In this document: positions 28,038-34,705 of the stretch, one piece after another
Layout of the letters: each line of letters opens with the position of its first letter
How positions within the stretch are numbered: position 1 is the first letter of the stretch
NCBI RefSeq assembly: GCF_017377575.1
Contig: NZ_JAFREM010000041.1
Span: 1 to 63,096 of the forward strand
Length of the DNA: 63,096 nucleotides
Reading direction: 5' to 3'
DNA from: Candidatus Enterococcus moelleringii
Lineage (GTDB): Bacteria; Bacillota; Bacilli; Lactobacillales; Enterococcaceae
Notes under the pieces: model-generated
Databases searched by the model: none
What the model was told of the DNA's origin: nothing
Seen by the model: only the letters and a program-made list of their open reading frames with translations
Made by a program: the position numbers and the translations under genes

Positions 28038-28081
28038 GCAAGTGTTTACTTGCATTTTAGCACATAAGGGATTTCTGTCAA
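28038..28081 (-). promoter_or_regulatory. ilvB promoter with probable TetR operator
   Basis: Minus strand: consensus TTGACA (28081-28076), 16-bp spacer, TAAAAT (28059-28054). Starting right after the -10 is the palindrome GCAAGTAAACACTTGC (28053-28038), which covers the expected transcription start, an ideal place for repression by the TetR protein encoded at the operon end. Confidence 0.75.
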
Positions 28082-28101
28082 TGATCTATCAATTCTTCAA
28101 C

Positions 28102-28135
28102 AAAAAAGCCTAGCCAAAATAATTCGACTAAGCTT
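28102..28135 (-). terminator. traX terminator candidate
   Basis: Minus strand AAGCTTAG and CTAGGCTT pair imperfectly around 14 nt, followed by TTTTTTG. Confidence 0.6.
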
Positions 28136-28161
28136 CTTACTTCTCTTCTATTATACAAACG

Positions 28162-28893
28162 CTAATAAAGCAAAAAACGAATTCCTGCCAACACCAACAA
28201 ATGAATCGGATAAAACCAATAAAAACCCCATTTCATCCAGGCTGGCGAATAGCCCCGCTGGCCGTTATAGGCAATCAACAAAGGAATCACTAGTAACAGC
28301 CCTAATCCTGAAAGCACCTCATACAAAGGAATTTGGCCGGGAAAGCTGGCATACATGAGTCCCGTCATCCCAACTAAAAAGGCTGTCGTGTAAACAACCG
28401 GAACGATCTTACCAATCTTTTTCCCTCGCCACTTGTAAAACCCGAAGATCAGCCACACGCCAATCAAATTCCAGTCAGACATAACCGTAGCTATCGAAAA
28501 CAGAATCGCTAAACCGATCTGCAGGCCGGTACTTTCCACCTTTTCACAGGCCACCATCAGCATCAGCCCCATCAGCAAGGTGAAGAAAATGTTGTTCACT
28601 AACTCCCTAGCACCAAAGGAATGATTGGAATAAAACAGCAAATGAAACGGATAGATGGAAACGAGCCAGAAAATCGCTAATCGACCGGCATACTTCCTTC
28701 GATCTCTGGTGTAATAAAAACCTTCTACTAACAAGTAAGCCATAATCGGAAAGGTCAGCTTTCCGATGAACTCCGTGAAAAAGTACAACGCCTCTGAATA
28801 CTGAGCGATCTCAAAGCCGCTGCCAATATGATTCAGGGTCATGGCAATAATTGCGATTACTTTCAGCTTGAAGCCGTCGATTGATTTGGTCAT
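28162..28893 (-). CDS. TraX family membrane protein
   Basis: Polytopic protein of 243 residues and about eight helices. The opening GFKLKVIAIIAMTLNHIGSGF and PIMAYLLVEGFYYTRDRRKYAGRLAIFWLVS are hallmarks of the TraX family, named for the F-pilin acetylation protein and related to other membrane acyltransferases. Chromosomal copies in Firmicutes have no known role, and no conjugation genes are nearby. TTG 28902 is possible, but AGGAG nine bases before ATG 28893 is better. Confidence 0.85.
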   Translation of the reverse strand: MTKSIDGFKLKVIAIIAMTLNHIGSGFEIAQYSEALYFFTEFIGKLTFPIMAYLLVEGFYYTRDRRKYAGRLAIFWLVSIYPFHLLFYSNHSFGARELVNNIFFTLLMGLMLMVACEKVESTGLQIGLAILFSIATVMSDWNLIGVWLIFGFYKWRGKKIGKIVPVVYTTAFLVGMTGLMYASFPGQIPLYEVLSGLGLLLVIPLLIAYNGQRGYSPAWMKWGFYWFYPIHLLVLAGIRFLLY

Positions 28894-28974
28894 AAAGTAC
28901 AACTCCTTCTACTTAAAAGTATGGCACAATTTTTTGCTCATGACCTCCAACCATAGTTGTAGAAGCTGAGATAA

Positions 28975-29424
28975 TTAGCGGAAAGCATCCAACACTGTTA
29001 ATACTAATGTCCGAATATCGCCTCTAAAGTTTAACTCTTCATAACGCAGACGATTAATGAACAGAATAATTCCGAACACGCCCAGATCAACCAAAAAGGA
29101 TTCTAAATGGGTTTGAGGTTTATCAAAAGCATAGAGAAGCATCCCGGGTTTAACAAGTATATTAATATCTTGCCCAGTTATGTCGGAATAAATTCTCCGT
29201 ACCAGCATTTGCACTAGATGAAGAACCATAATGAATACAAAGCTTGCAGCCAATGCATTCATAAATGTCTTCCTATCTAACTCGTCATTATCTTTGGCAA
29301 GTGTTTTGATAACAAATGCGACACTCGCAAATAATCCATATGTCATAAAAAAGCAGAAAATCATTAAAAGAATCGTAAATAGCCAATTTCCCCCAAAAAT
29401 TCTGAAATATGCTCCTCCACTCAT
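28975..29424 (-). CDS. small membrane protein, paralogue of the next one upstream
   Basis: Membrane protein of 149 residues with about four helices: 12-35, 50-72, and two nearer the end. The stretch ILVKPGMLLYAF...HLESFLVDLGVF closely matches the neighbour at 29497-30012. It starts where a decayed HTH gene ends, the same arrangement as the intact HTH/membrane pair upstream. Family unknown to me; membrane proteins paired with YozG-like HTH repressors are common and poorly understood. ATG 29424 is preferred to the GTG just before it. Confidence 0.65.
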   Translation of the reverse strand: MSGGAYFRIFGGNWLFTILLMIFCFFMTYGLFASVAFVIKTLAKDNDELDRKTFMNALAASFVFIMVLHLVQMLVRRIYSDITGQDINILVKPGMLLYAFDKPQTHLESFLVDLGVFGIILFINRLRYEELNFRGDIRTLVLTVLDAFR

Positions 29425-29580
29425 CACTTTACCTTCCCTTCCAAATAAACTATCTCCTCAAACTGTAGTGCAAAATACCCGGTAATTTCAACCAAACTAG
29501 GGTTGTGCTTTCCCCTTTTGATGGCCATCATCGTTTGTTGTGGGACCCCCACTGCTTTTTTTCTGTTGCTCTCTCTTTGG
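29425..29580 (-). pseudogene. decayed second copy of the HTH regulator gene
   Basis: This stretch aligns base for base with the intact HTH gene at 30013-30160: shared runs include CTTCCCTTCCAAATAAA, CAAAATACCCGG and CAAACTAGGGTTGT. The minus-strand reading AVGVPQQTMMAI mirrors AVGVSRQTMTAI of the intact gene. A 1-bp deletion after that point, a 6-bp gap and loss of the 5' third destroy the frame. Part of it now encodes the end of the neighbouring membrane protein. Confidence 0.88.
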
Positions 29581-30012
29581 CATATCCATCCGCAAAGCTG
29601 CAATGCTCTCTTTCAAACTCCAAGTCCGATAACGCCAGCGGCTTATCAATAAGCAACTCGCAAATATTCCTAAATCTACCCCATAGGATTCTAAATGAGG
29701 ACTATTTACATCCAAAGTACTGATATACAATCCCGGCCTTATAACAAAACTATAGTCATTGCCCGTTCTGACGGCAATGGTGTATCGAATAACCATCTGA
29801 GCAATATGCAGCAATAAAACCAAAACAAAACTCATTGCCATCGCATTGACGGTAATTTTTTTGACTAACTCGTCATTTTCGTTGCGTATTTGTTTGAATA
29901 AAAATATGAATGAAGACACAATAGCGTAAAGAGAAAATAGAGTAAAAACGTTAGCAATAATACTCATCGATTGACTCATCCCATTTGTATAAAAAGAACT
30001 AATTGTTCCCAT
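29497..30012 (-). CDS. small membrane protein with C-terminus drawn from a dead HTH gene
   Basis: Membrane protein of 171 residues with about four helices and the conserved stretch FVIRPGLYISTLDVNSPHLESYGVDLGIF shared with its paralogue at 28975-29424. Its ATG shares one base with the TGA of the HTH gene, so the two are translationally coupled. The last 20 or so residues (ending GHQKGKAQP) are encoded by the decayed HTH copy and match GKYNP of the intact HTH protein in frame. The function is unknown; possibly an envelope sensor or effector controlled by the HTH partner. Confidence 0.7.
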   Translation of the reverse strand: MGTISSFYTNGMSQSMSIIANVFTLFSLYAIVSSFIFLFKQIRNENDELVKKITVNAMAMSFVLVLLLHIAQMVIRYTIAVRTGNDYSFVIRPGLYISTLDVNSPHLESYGVDLGIFASCLLISRWRYRTWSLKESIAALRMDMPKREQQKKSSGGPTTNDDGHQKGKAQP

Positions 30013-30221
30013 CACTTTTCCTTCCCTTCCAAATAAAAAATTTCCTCAAACGGCAGTTCAAAATACCCGGCAATTTTCAACGACAGCTCCAAACTAGGGT
30101 TGTACTTCCCCTTTTCGATGGCCGTCATCGTTTGTCGTGAAACCCCCACAGCTTCTGCCATCACATTTTGCGGGATGCCTCTGGCCTCACGAATCTCTTT
30201 AATGTGATTGATAACCTTCAT
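30012..30221 (-). CDS. small XRE-family HTH repressor
   Basis: A 69-residue Cro/C1-type DNA-binding protein, YozG-like, made of little more than the HTH (NVMAEAVGVSRQTMTAIEKGKYNPSLEL) and the tail FELPFEEIFYLEGKEK. Two palindromes around its own promoter are probable operators, so it should repress itself and the coupled membrane gene. The start follows AAGGAGAAG. Confidence 0.9.
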   Translation of the reverse strand: MKVINHIKEIREARGIPQNVMAEAVGVSRQTMTAIEKGKYNPSLELSLKIAGYFELPFEEIFYLEGKEK

Positions 30222-30233
30222 CGTCTTCTCCTT

Positions 30234-30292
30234 GGTAAAGATATCTTTACCATATTATACCGCATCTATCAAATAAGTAAAGATACTTTTAC
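30234..30292 (-). promoter_or_regulatory. HTH-gene promoter with two palindromic operators
   Basis: Minus strand -35 TTTACT (30281-30276), 16-bp spacer and -10 TATAAT (30259-30254). GGTAAAGATATCTTTACC is a perfect 18-bp palindrome at 30234-30251 over the expected start point, and GTAAAGATACTTTTAC at 30277-30292 is a related imperfect palindrome covering the -35. The arrangement fits autorepression. Confidence 0.8.
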
Positions 30293-30349
30293 CTCGTTAG
30301 TCTAATTAATCCCTACTTCATTTCAATTATCTCTTTAAATACTTTCCTT

Positions 30350-30370
30350 AACTAATTTATTCAATTAGTT
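30350..30370. promoter_or_regulatory. palindrome upstream of the agmatine deiminase gene
   Basis: AACTAATT and AATTAGTT are perfect inverted half-sites 5 bp apart, 47 bp before the start codon. It could be an operator, perhaps for the LuxR regulator nearby; this is a guess from position. Confidence 0.4.
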
Positions 30371-30416
30371 GATTAGCCGTACACTTAGGTCAACAAAGAA
30401 CGAAGGAGTGGAAAAA

Positions 30417-31520
30417 ATGGCAAAATCAATTAAAGACAGCACACCAAAAAAAGACGGCTTCCGCATGCCGGGAGAATTTGAAGAGCATGAATGTTCCTGG
30501 ATTATCTGGCCGGAGCGGACTGATACTTGGCGTGATGGCGGGAAACCTGCTCAGAAAGTGTTTGTGGATGTTGTTGAAAAAATGATTCCTTACGAAGAAG
30601 TGCGGGTCATCTGTTCAGCTGGTCAATACGAAAATGCGCGAGCACGCTTACCAGAAGAGGTTCGTTTAATTGAAATGTCCACCGATGATTCTTGGGCACA
30701 GGACAAAGGTCCCTTCTACGTGATCAACGACAAAGGCGATATTCGCGGGGTTGACTGGGGCTTTAATGCTTACGGCGGCTTGGATGAAGGCTTGTACTTC
30801 CCATGGAAATTGGATTCCCAATTCGCCCAAAAACTATTAGAATTAGAAAATATCGATCGTTACGATGCTACGGTGAAAATGATTCTTGAAGGCGGCGCGA
30901 CACAGGTGGATGGCGAAGGTACCTTAATCATCACCGAAAACAGCGTCTTTAACGACAACCGCAACCCCGGCATGACGCGGGATGAAATTGAAGAACTGTT
31001 AAAAGAATACATGAACTTAGAAAAAGTTATTTGGCTGAAAGATGGGATGGCCTTTGACGAAACCGATGGCCACATCGATGACGTTTGCTTCTTCATTAAA
31101 CCAGGTGTCATTGCGCTATCTTGGACCGATGACGAAGAAAATCCGCAATACAAACCATTAAAAGAAGCCTATGACATTTTAAGCCAAGAAACCGATGCAA
31201 AAGGTCGCAAGTTGGAAATTCATAAAGTGCCAATTCCAGAAATTCTTTACATTTCGGAAGAAGAAAATGCCGGCATTGATATCAGCGATACCGCCGCAAC
31301 GCGGGAAAGCGGCTTGCCTTTAGCGGTGACTTATATCAACAGCTACATGATCAACGGCGCGCTAGTGGTTCCGCAATTTGATGATCCAATGGATGAAGTA
31401 GCCTGCAAGATGTTTAAAGAATTAATGCCGGATCGGGAAATAGTCCGCATCTGGAGCCGCGAATGGTCACTATGCGGCGGGAATATTCACTGCATGACCT
31501 TGCAAAAACCAAAACCGTAA
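30417..31520 (+). CDS. agmatine deiminase family enzyme, divergent
   Basis: Member of the guanidine-modifying family, 367 residues, that in its classic form turns agmatine into N-carbamoylputrescine and ammonia. Conserved are DGFRMPGEFEEHE, WRDGGKP, the Glu in ILEGGATQVDG, the His/Asp of TDGHIDDV, and the nucleophile Cys in CGGNIHCMT. The usual W-x-R-D motif reads WAQD, so the Arg is replaced, and the region around it (DKGPFYV) also differs. The usual partners, putrescine carbamoyltransferase and carbamate kinase, are absent. AAGGAG before ATG 30417 fixes the start. Activity on agmatine is likely but not certain. Confidence 0.82.
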   Translation: MAKSIKDSTPKKDGFRMPGEFEEHECSWIIWPERTDTWRDGGKPAQKVFVDVVEKMIPYEEVRVICSAGQYENARARLPEEVRLIEMSTDDSWAQDKGPFYVINDKGDIRGVDWGFNAYGGLDEGLYFPWKLDSQFAQKLLELENIDRYDATVKMILEGGATQVDGEGTLIITENSVFNDNRNPGMTRDEIEELLKEYMNLEKVIWLKDGMAFDETDGHIDDVCFFIKPGVIALSWTDDEENPQYKPLKEAYDILSQETDAKGRKLEIHKVPIPEILYISEEENAGIDISDTAATRESGLPLAVTYINSYMINGALVVPQFDDPMDEVACKMFKELMPDREIVRIWSREWSLCGGNIHCMTLQKPKP

Positions 31521-31527
31521 AGAGAAA

Positions 31528-31638
31528 GGCATTTCAAACTCGTCCAGCTTTGGAGCATTAAGACTAAAATTGGGATAAACTGCTCCTCAAGTTTCTCCCA
31601 ATTTTCGCTTAATGCCGACAAAGCTAGTTTGAAAAGCC
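31528..31638. repeat. 111-bp hairpin element, copy A1
   Basis: Long imperfect palindrome that starts GGCATTTCAAACTCG and ends TTTGAAAAGCC, just after the agmatine deiminase gene. It is homologous to copy A2 at 53823-53933, with equal length and paired base changes that keep the stem. It may terminate or stabilise the upstream transcript. Confidence 0.85.
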
Positions 31639-31684
31639 AGACACCCTTAGAAAAGCTTCGCAAGCAACTTCAAATAGAAATGGC

Positions 31685-31712
31685 CGCTGAGAATATCTAA
31701 CTATTCTCAGCG
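31685..31712 (-). terminator. hairpin after the LuxR gene
   Basis: CGCTGAGAATA / TATTCTCAGCG, an 11-bp stem with a 6-nt loop; the T-tract is weak on both strands. Confidence 0.6.
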
Positions 31713-31718
31713 ACCTTC

Positions 31719-32492
31719 TTATGTGATTCGTTCTTTTGCCATCAAAGCAACTAACTGATTGCGATTTTTACAGTTGGTTTTGCGATAAATATTGGCGGCA
31801 TGCTTTCTAACCGTATGAACACTGATAAACAATTGTTGGCCGATTTCCTCGATGTCAGCCGCCGTGCACAGCCAGCGGACAAGTTCTTGTTCCCGACTAG
31901 TCAGATGATATTTATCCATCGGCTCTTCAGCCGTTTGGTCAGATAAAATCGGCAGACCATGGGGATAAAGCTGGGTCAGTTTCAACGTAAAATGCGGCTC
32001 TAAAACACTCAGTATCTCCAAATCCTGCTGGGTGAAATCACCTCGTTTGCGGGAATTGAATAGATTGAGGGAACCATAGGGTACATTTTCGCAAACAAAA
32101 TTAATCCCGCAGCTATAATACAAGTTCATCGGCTTTAACCACTGATTGTACAAGGGCGATTGTTCGCGAACTTCATCAGTGACAATTTTCGAATCGCAAT
32201 AAACCACCGAATTTTGGTGAAGGGAGAACATCCAAGAAACATAATCGCCATAGATAAATGAATCAAAATATTCCGCCATTTTTTCTTGGCTGATGGTTAG
32301 AGACATTGGATTGAAATACCGGGTTTGATTTTTCTCCACCCGAGCCATATCAAAGAACGAGCAGTCTGATGCGACCAGTTCGGGAAGCTTCTCCAAGGTG
32401 GTACGGCGTAATTCGTCGATGGATTTCGCTTGATAAATTGCATAAATAAAAGAGTTAATCATTTGCCATAATTCACTAGGAAGCGTCATCAT
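31719..32492 (-). CDS. LuxR-type transcription regulator
   Basis: Regulator of 257 residues. The C-terminal LuxR HTH (about 190-250) reads LTSREQELVRWLCTAADIEEIGQQLFISVHTVRKH. The N-terminal part (about 1-170) looks like a GAF/PAS-type sensor with no receiver domain, and its ligand is unknown. It sits between the deiminase and the antiporter and is divergent from the latter, so it probably controls them, as LuxR-type AguR does in E. faecalis, although the domain plan differs. GGAGG precedes the ATG. Confidence 0.85.
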   Translation of the reverse strand: MMTLPSELWQMINSFIYAIYQAKSIDELRRTTLEKLPELVASDCSFFDMARVEKNQTRYFNPMSLTISQEKMAEYFDSFIYGDYVSWMFSLHQNSVVYCDSKIVTDEVREQSPLYNQWLKPMNLYYSCGINFVCENVPYGSLNLFNSRKRGDFTQQDLEILSVLEPHFTLKLTQLYPHGLPILSDQTAEEPMDKYHLTSREQELVRWLCTAADIEEIGQQLFISVHTVRKHAANIYRKTNCKNRNQLVALMAKERIT

Positions 32493-32638
32493 TTATGACC
32501 TCCTATTCGTTTTTTCTTGATTATACCATTCTGGCAGATCATTTTGAGCCAGTAATTCAAGAAAAGCGCAAAAAATACGAAGGCGAGAACCATTTTCCAC
32601 ATGGTATCGTGCCTTATTTAGAAAGGAATGAGCAGACC

Positions 32639-34024
32639 ATGGAAGAGAAAAAAGTGAGCCTAGTAAAAAGTATTTTGTTCACGATTTGCAGTGTGTTGGT
32701 GTTGGATTCTTTTGTCGCTTCTTCAGCGATCGGGGTTTCTTCAATCACGATTTGGTTGATTACCACGGTGCTTTTCTTTCTGCCCTACGGCTTAGTTACC
32801 GCTGAACTTGGCAGTAATTATCCCGGCGATGGCGGAATTTACTTATGGATTAGACGGGCCTTTGGCGATAAGATTGGGGTTTTAAACGGCTGGTTCTACT
32901 GGGTCAATGTGGCCTTTTGGATGCCGGCGGTTTTTGTGGCTTTCTCCAGCTGGTTTTCTTACGCCTTTATGCCTAATGCCAGTCCGGTGTTTCTAGCTGG
33001 CTTGGCTTTAGTCATGTGCTGGTTGATTGTGTACATCGGAATTCGCGGAGTGGATTTGTCGGTGACGGTCACCAATATCGCGGCGATTTTCAAAGTAGGG
33101 GTTCTATTGATTTTTGGTTTTATGGGGATTGTGTATGCCATCCAGCATGGAACCGCCAATGATTTCTCGGCGTCATCCTTCATCCCGACACCAGGAAATA
33201 CCGTGCGCTACATCTCCGTCATCATTTATAACCTGCTGGGCTTTGAGCTGATTGGTTCGATTGGCAGTCAAATCGACAATCCCGGCAAAACGATTCCCAA
33301 AATGACGGTGGTAGCCGGTGTGATTATCTCCGCACTATACATTTTCGGGACCTATGGAGTTTTAGTCGCTATTCCTGCTAATCAAATTGATACGGTAGAT
33401 GGGTTCTATTATGCCTTGTTAGAGCTATGTAAAGTTTTTGGCAGCATGCAAATGCCGGTCTTTTACGTGATTATTCTAGTGTCCATGAGCACCTTGATTT
33501 CCAATATGGTGTCCTGGACTCTCGGGGCCAATGAAGTGTTTATCGCAGCGAAATTAGATCAGCGGAATCGTTTCTTGAAACACCGCAGTGCAAAATACGG
33601 CACACCGGACGGCTTGTATTACTTCATGGGCGTCGTGGCTACCTTGTTGATTATTATTAATTACGCAACAACCGGCGATGCTAATGCAATTTTTTGGACG
33701 ATCTTCTCCTTCAGTGTCATCATCTTGATGATTCCTTATCTATTTATGTTCCCAGCAGCGATTATTCTGCGGAAGAAAGATCCCAACATGAAGCGGATTT
33801 ATCAAGTTCCTGGAGGCATGACTGGTTTAATCATTTGTTCCGTTCTAGGAGAAGCCTGCTTGATCCTAAGTATTATCCTGATGTTTGTGACAGCCGAATC
33901 CAGCTTTGTTGTTGGAACGTACGTGGTTGGCACAATCATCACCTTGGCATTAGGCATTTTGCTTTATCGGTCGAAGGAACAGATTTCTGATGAAGATCCT
34001 CCCCATGTTCCCGATGAAACGTAA
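32639..34024 (+). CDS. APC-superfamily amino acid/polyamine antiporter
   Basis: Twelve-helix transporter of 461 residues with the family stretch ELGSNYPGDGGIYLWIRRAFG and later FELIGSIGSQIDNPGKTIPK. Position beside a deiminase of the agmatine family suggests agmatine/putrescine (or product) exchange like AguD, which is inference. The open frame extends upstream to 32495, but those residues are hydrophilic and GAAAGGA lies before ATG 32639, so I use the shorter form. A terminator follows. Confidence 0.85.
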   Translation: MEEKKVSLVKSILFTICSVLVLDSFVASSAIGVSSITIWLITTVLFFLPYGLVTAELGSNYPGDGGIYLWIRRAFGDKIGVLNGWFYWVNVAFWMPAVFVAFSSWFSYAFMPNASPVFLAGLALVMCWLIVYIGIRGVDLSVTVTNIAAIFKVGVLLIFGFMGIVYAIQHGTANDFSASSFIPTPGNTVRYISVIIYNLLGFELIGSIGSQIDNPGKTIPKMTVVAGVIISALYIFGTYGVLVAIPANQIDTVDGFYYALLELCKVFGSMQMPVFYVIILVSMSTLISNMVSWTLGANEVFIAAKLDQRNRFLKHRSAKYGTPDGLYYFMGVVATLLIIINYATTGDANAIFWTIFSFSVIILMIPYLFMFPAAIILRKKDPNMKRIYQVPGGMTGLIICSVLGEACLILSIILMFVTAESSFVVGTYVVGTIITLALGILLYRSKEQISDEDPPHVPDET

Positions 34025-34037
34025 GACTACTATTGAA

Positions 34038-34072
34038 GAAAGACGATCAATAAAGATCGCCTTTCTTTTTTT
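34038..34072 (+). terminator. terminator of the APC antiporter gene
   Basis: GAAAGACGATC / GATCGCCTTTC with a 6-nt loop followed by seven T. Confidence 0.88.
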
Positions 34073-34232
34073 GTCAGTCCTACTTTTCGTAGTTTATAAA
34101 GATAGAAGACAATCCACCAATTATTCCAACTACAAAATGATACGAAATGTCTAGTAGGATGGTATGCGTACGAAGAACAAACTCATTTTTCCGGTTTTTG
34201 GAAAATTATTCCCTTTATTATGAGTTAGCTGT
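34073..34232 (+). repeat. 162-bp intergenic repeat, copy B1
   Basis: Homologous to B2-B5: begins near CTTTTCGTAGTTTA, carries the core GGTATGCGTACGA, a stem around CATTTTTCC and GGAAAA, and ends GAGTTAGCTG. It starts directly after the antiporter terminator. Confidence 0.85.
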
Positions 34233-34339
34233 TTCGATAAAAAGGAATTTCCGCTAAATAAAACGAATGAATCCCCTCCCCTTCTACTATACCCAGCCAT
34301 CCCCAAAAAGGGAAATGCTTTTGCGTAAAACCTCACAGT

Positions 34340-34705
34340 CTTTCTTATGCTAATTTCACCGAAATACCTTTAAATTACAATCGTTATTATTAGAAAACTA
34401 CCATAAACTGTTATACAGCATCAGAAACTGTTATATAAAATTGGCCGAAAAACGGCTTTTTTGCAACAAATCTCAAAAAACAGTAGCTAAACAGCACTAT
34501 TATCTGTTATACTCTCGGTATCAAGAAGCGCTTTCTTTCAATCTCAATACGGGTACTTTTTTCACAATTATCCGGTCTAATTGATAATCCATTGAATGGA
34601 TAATTGGCGGCTGGGTCTTTTTGTAAATGAGTAGACTGTATAGACACTAGACTAATTTTTTGAAAAAATAATTAGTCAGACAATGAACAAATAAGGAGAA
34701 TATTG
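34340..34705 (+). promoter_or_regulatory. pflB upstream region
   Basis: Two copies of AAACTGTTATA at 34405-34415 and 34425-34435 are exactly 20 bp apart; a third CTGTTATA at 34504-34511 overlaps a -10 TATACT (34508-34513) without a good -35. A small terminator-like hairpin GCCG/CGGC plus six T lies at 34444-34462. A cre-like site GAAGCGCTTTCTTT at 34525-34538 sits just downstream of the -10, fit for CcpA repression. The expected leader then holds alternative hairpins (AATTATCC/GGATAATT at 34566-34605, ATCCATT/AATGGAT within it) and GACTAATT/AATTAGTC at 34650-34677. Confidence 0.55.

Noticed and set aside
28162-28893. TraX as a sign of a conjugative element
   Set aside because: No relaxase, coupling protein or pilus gene occurs nearby; chromosomal TraX homologues are common in Firmicutes.
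32495-32638. Extra 48 codons at the start of the APC antiporter
   Set aside because: Hydrophilic, unlike APC N-termini, and its ATG lies only 3 bp from the divergent luxR start; a better start exists at 32639.
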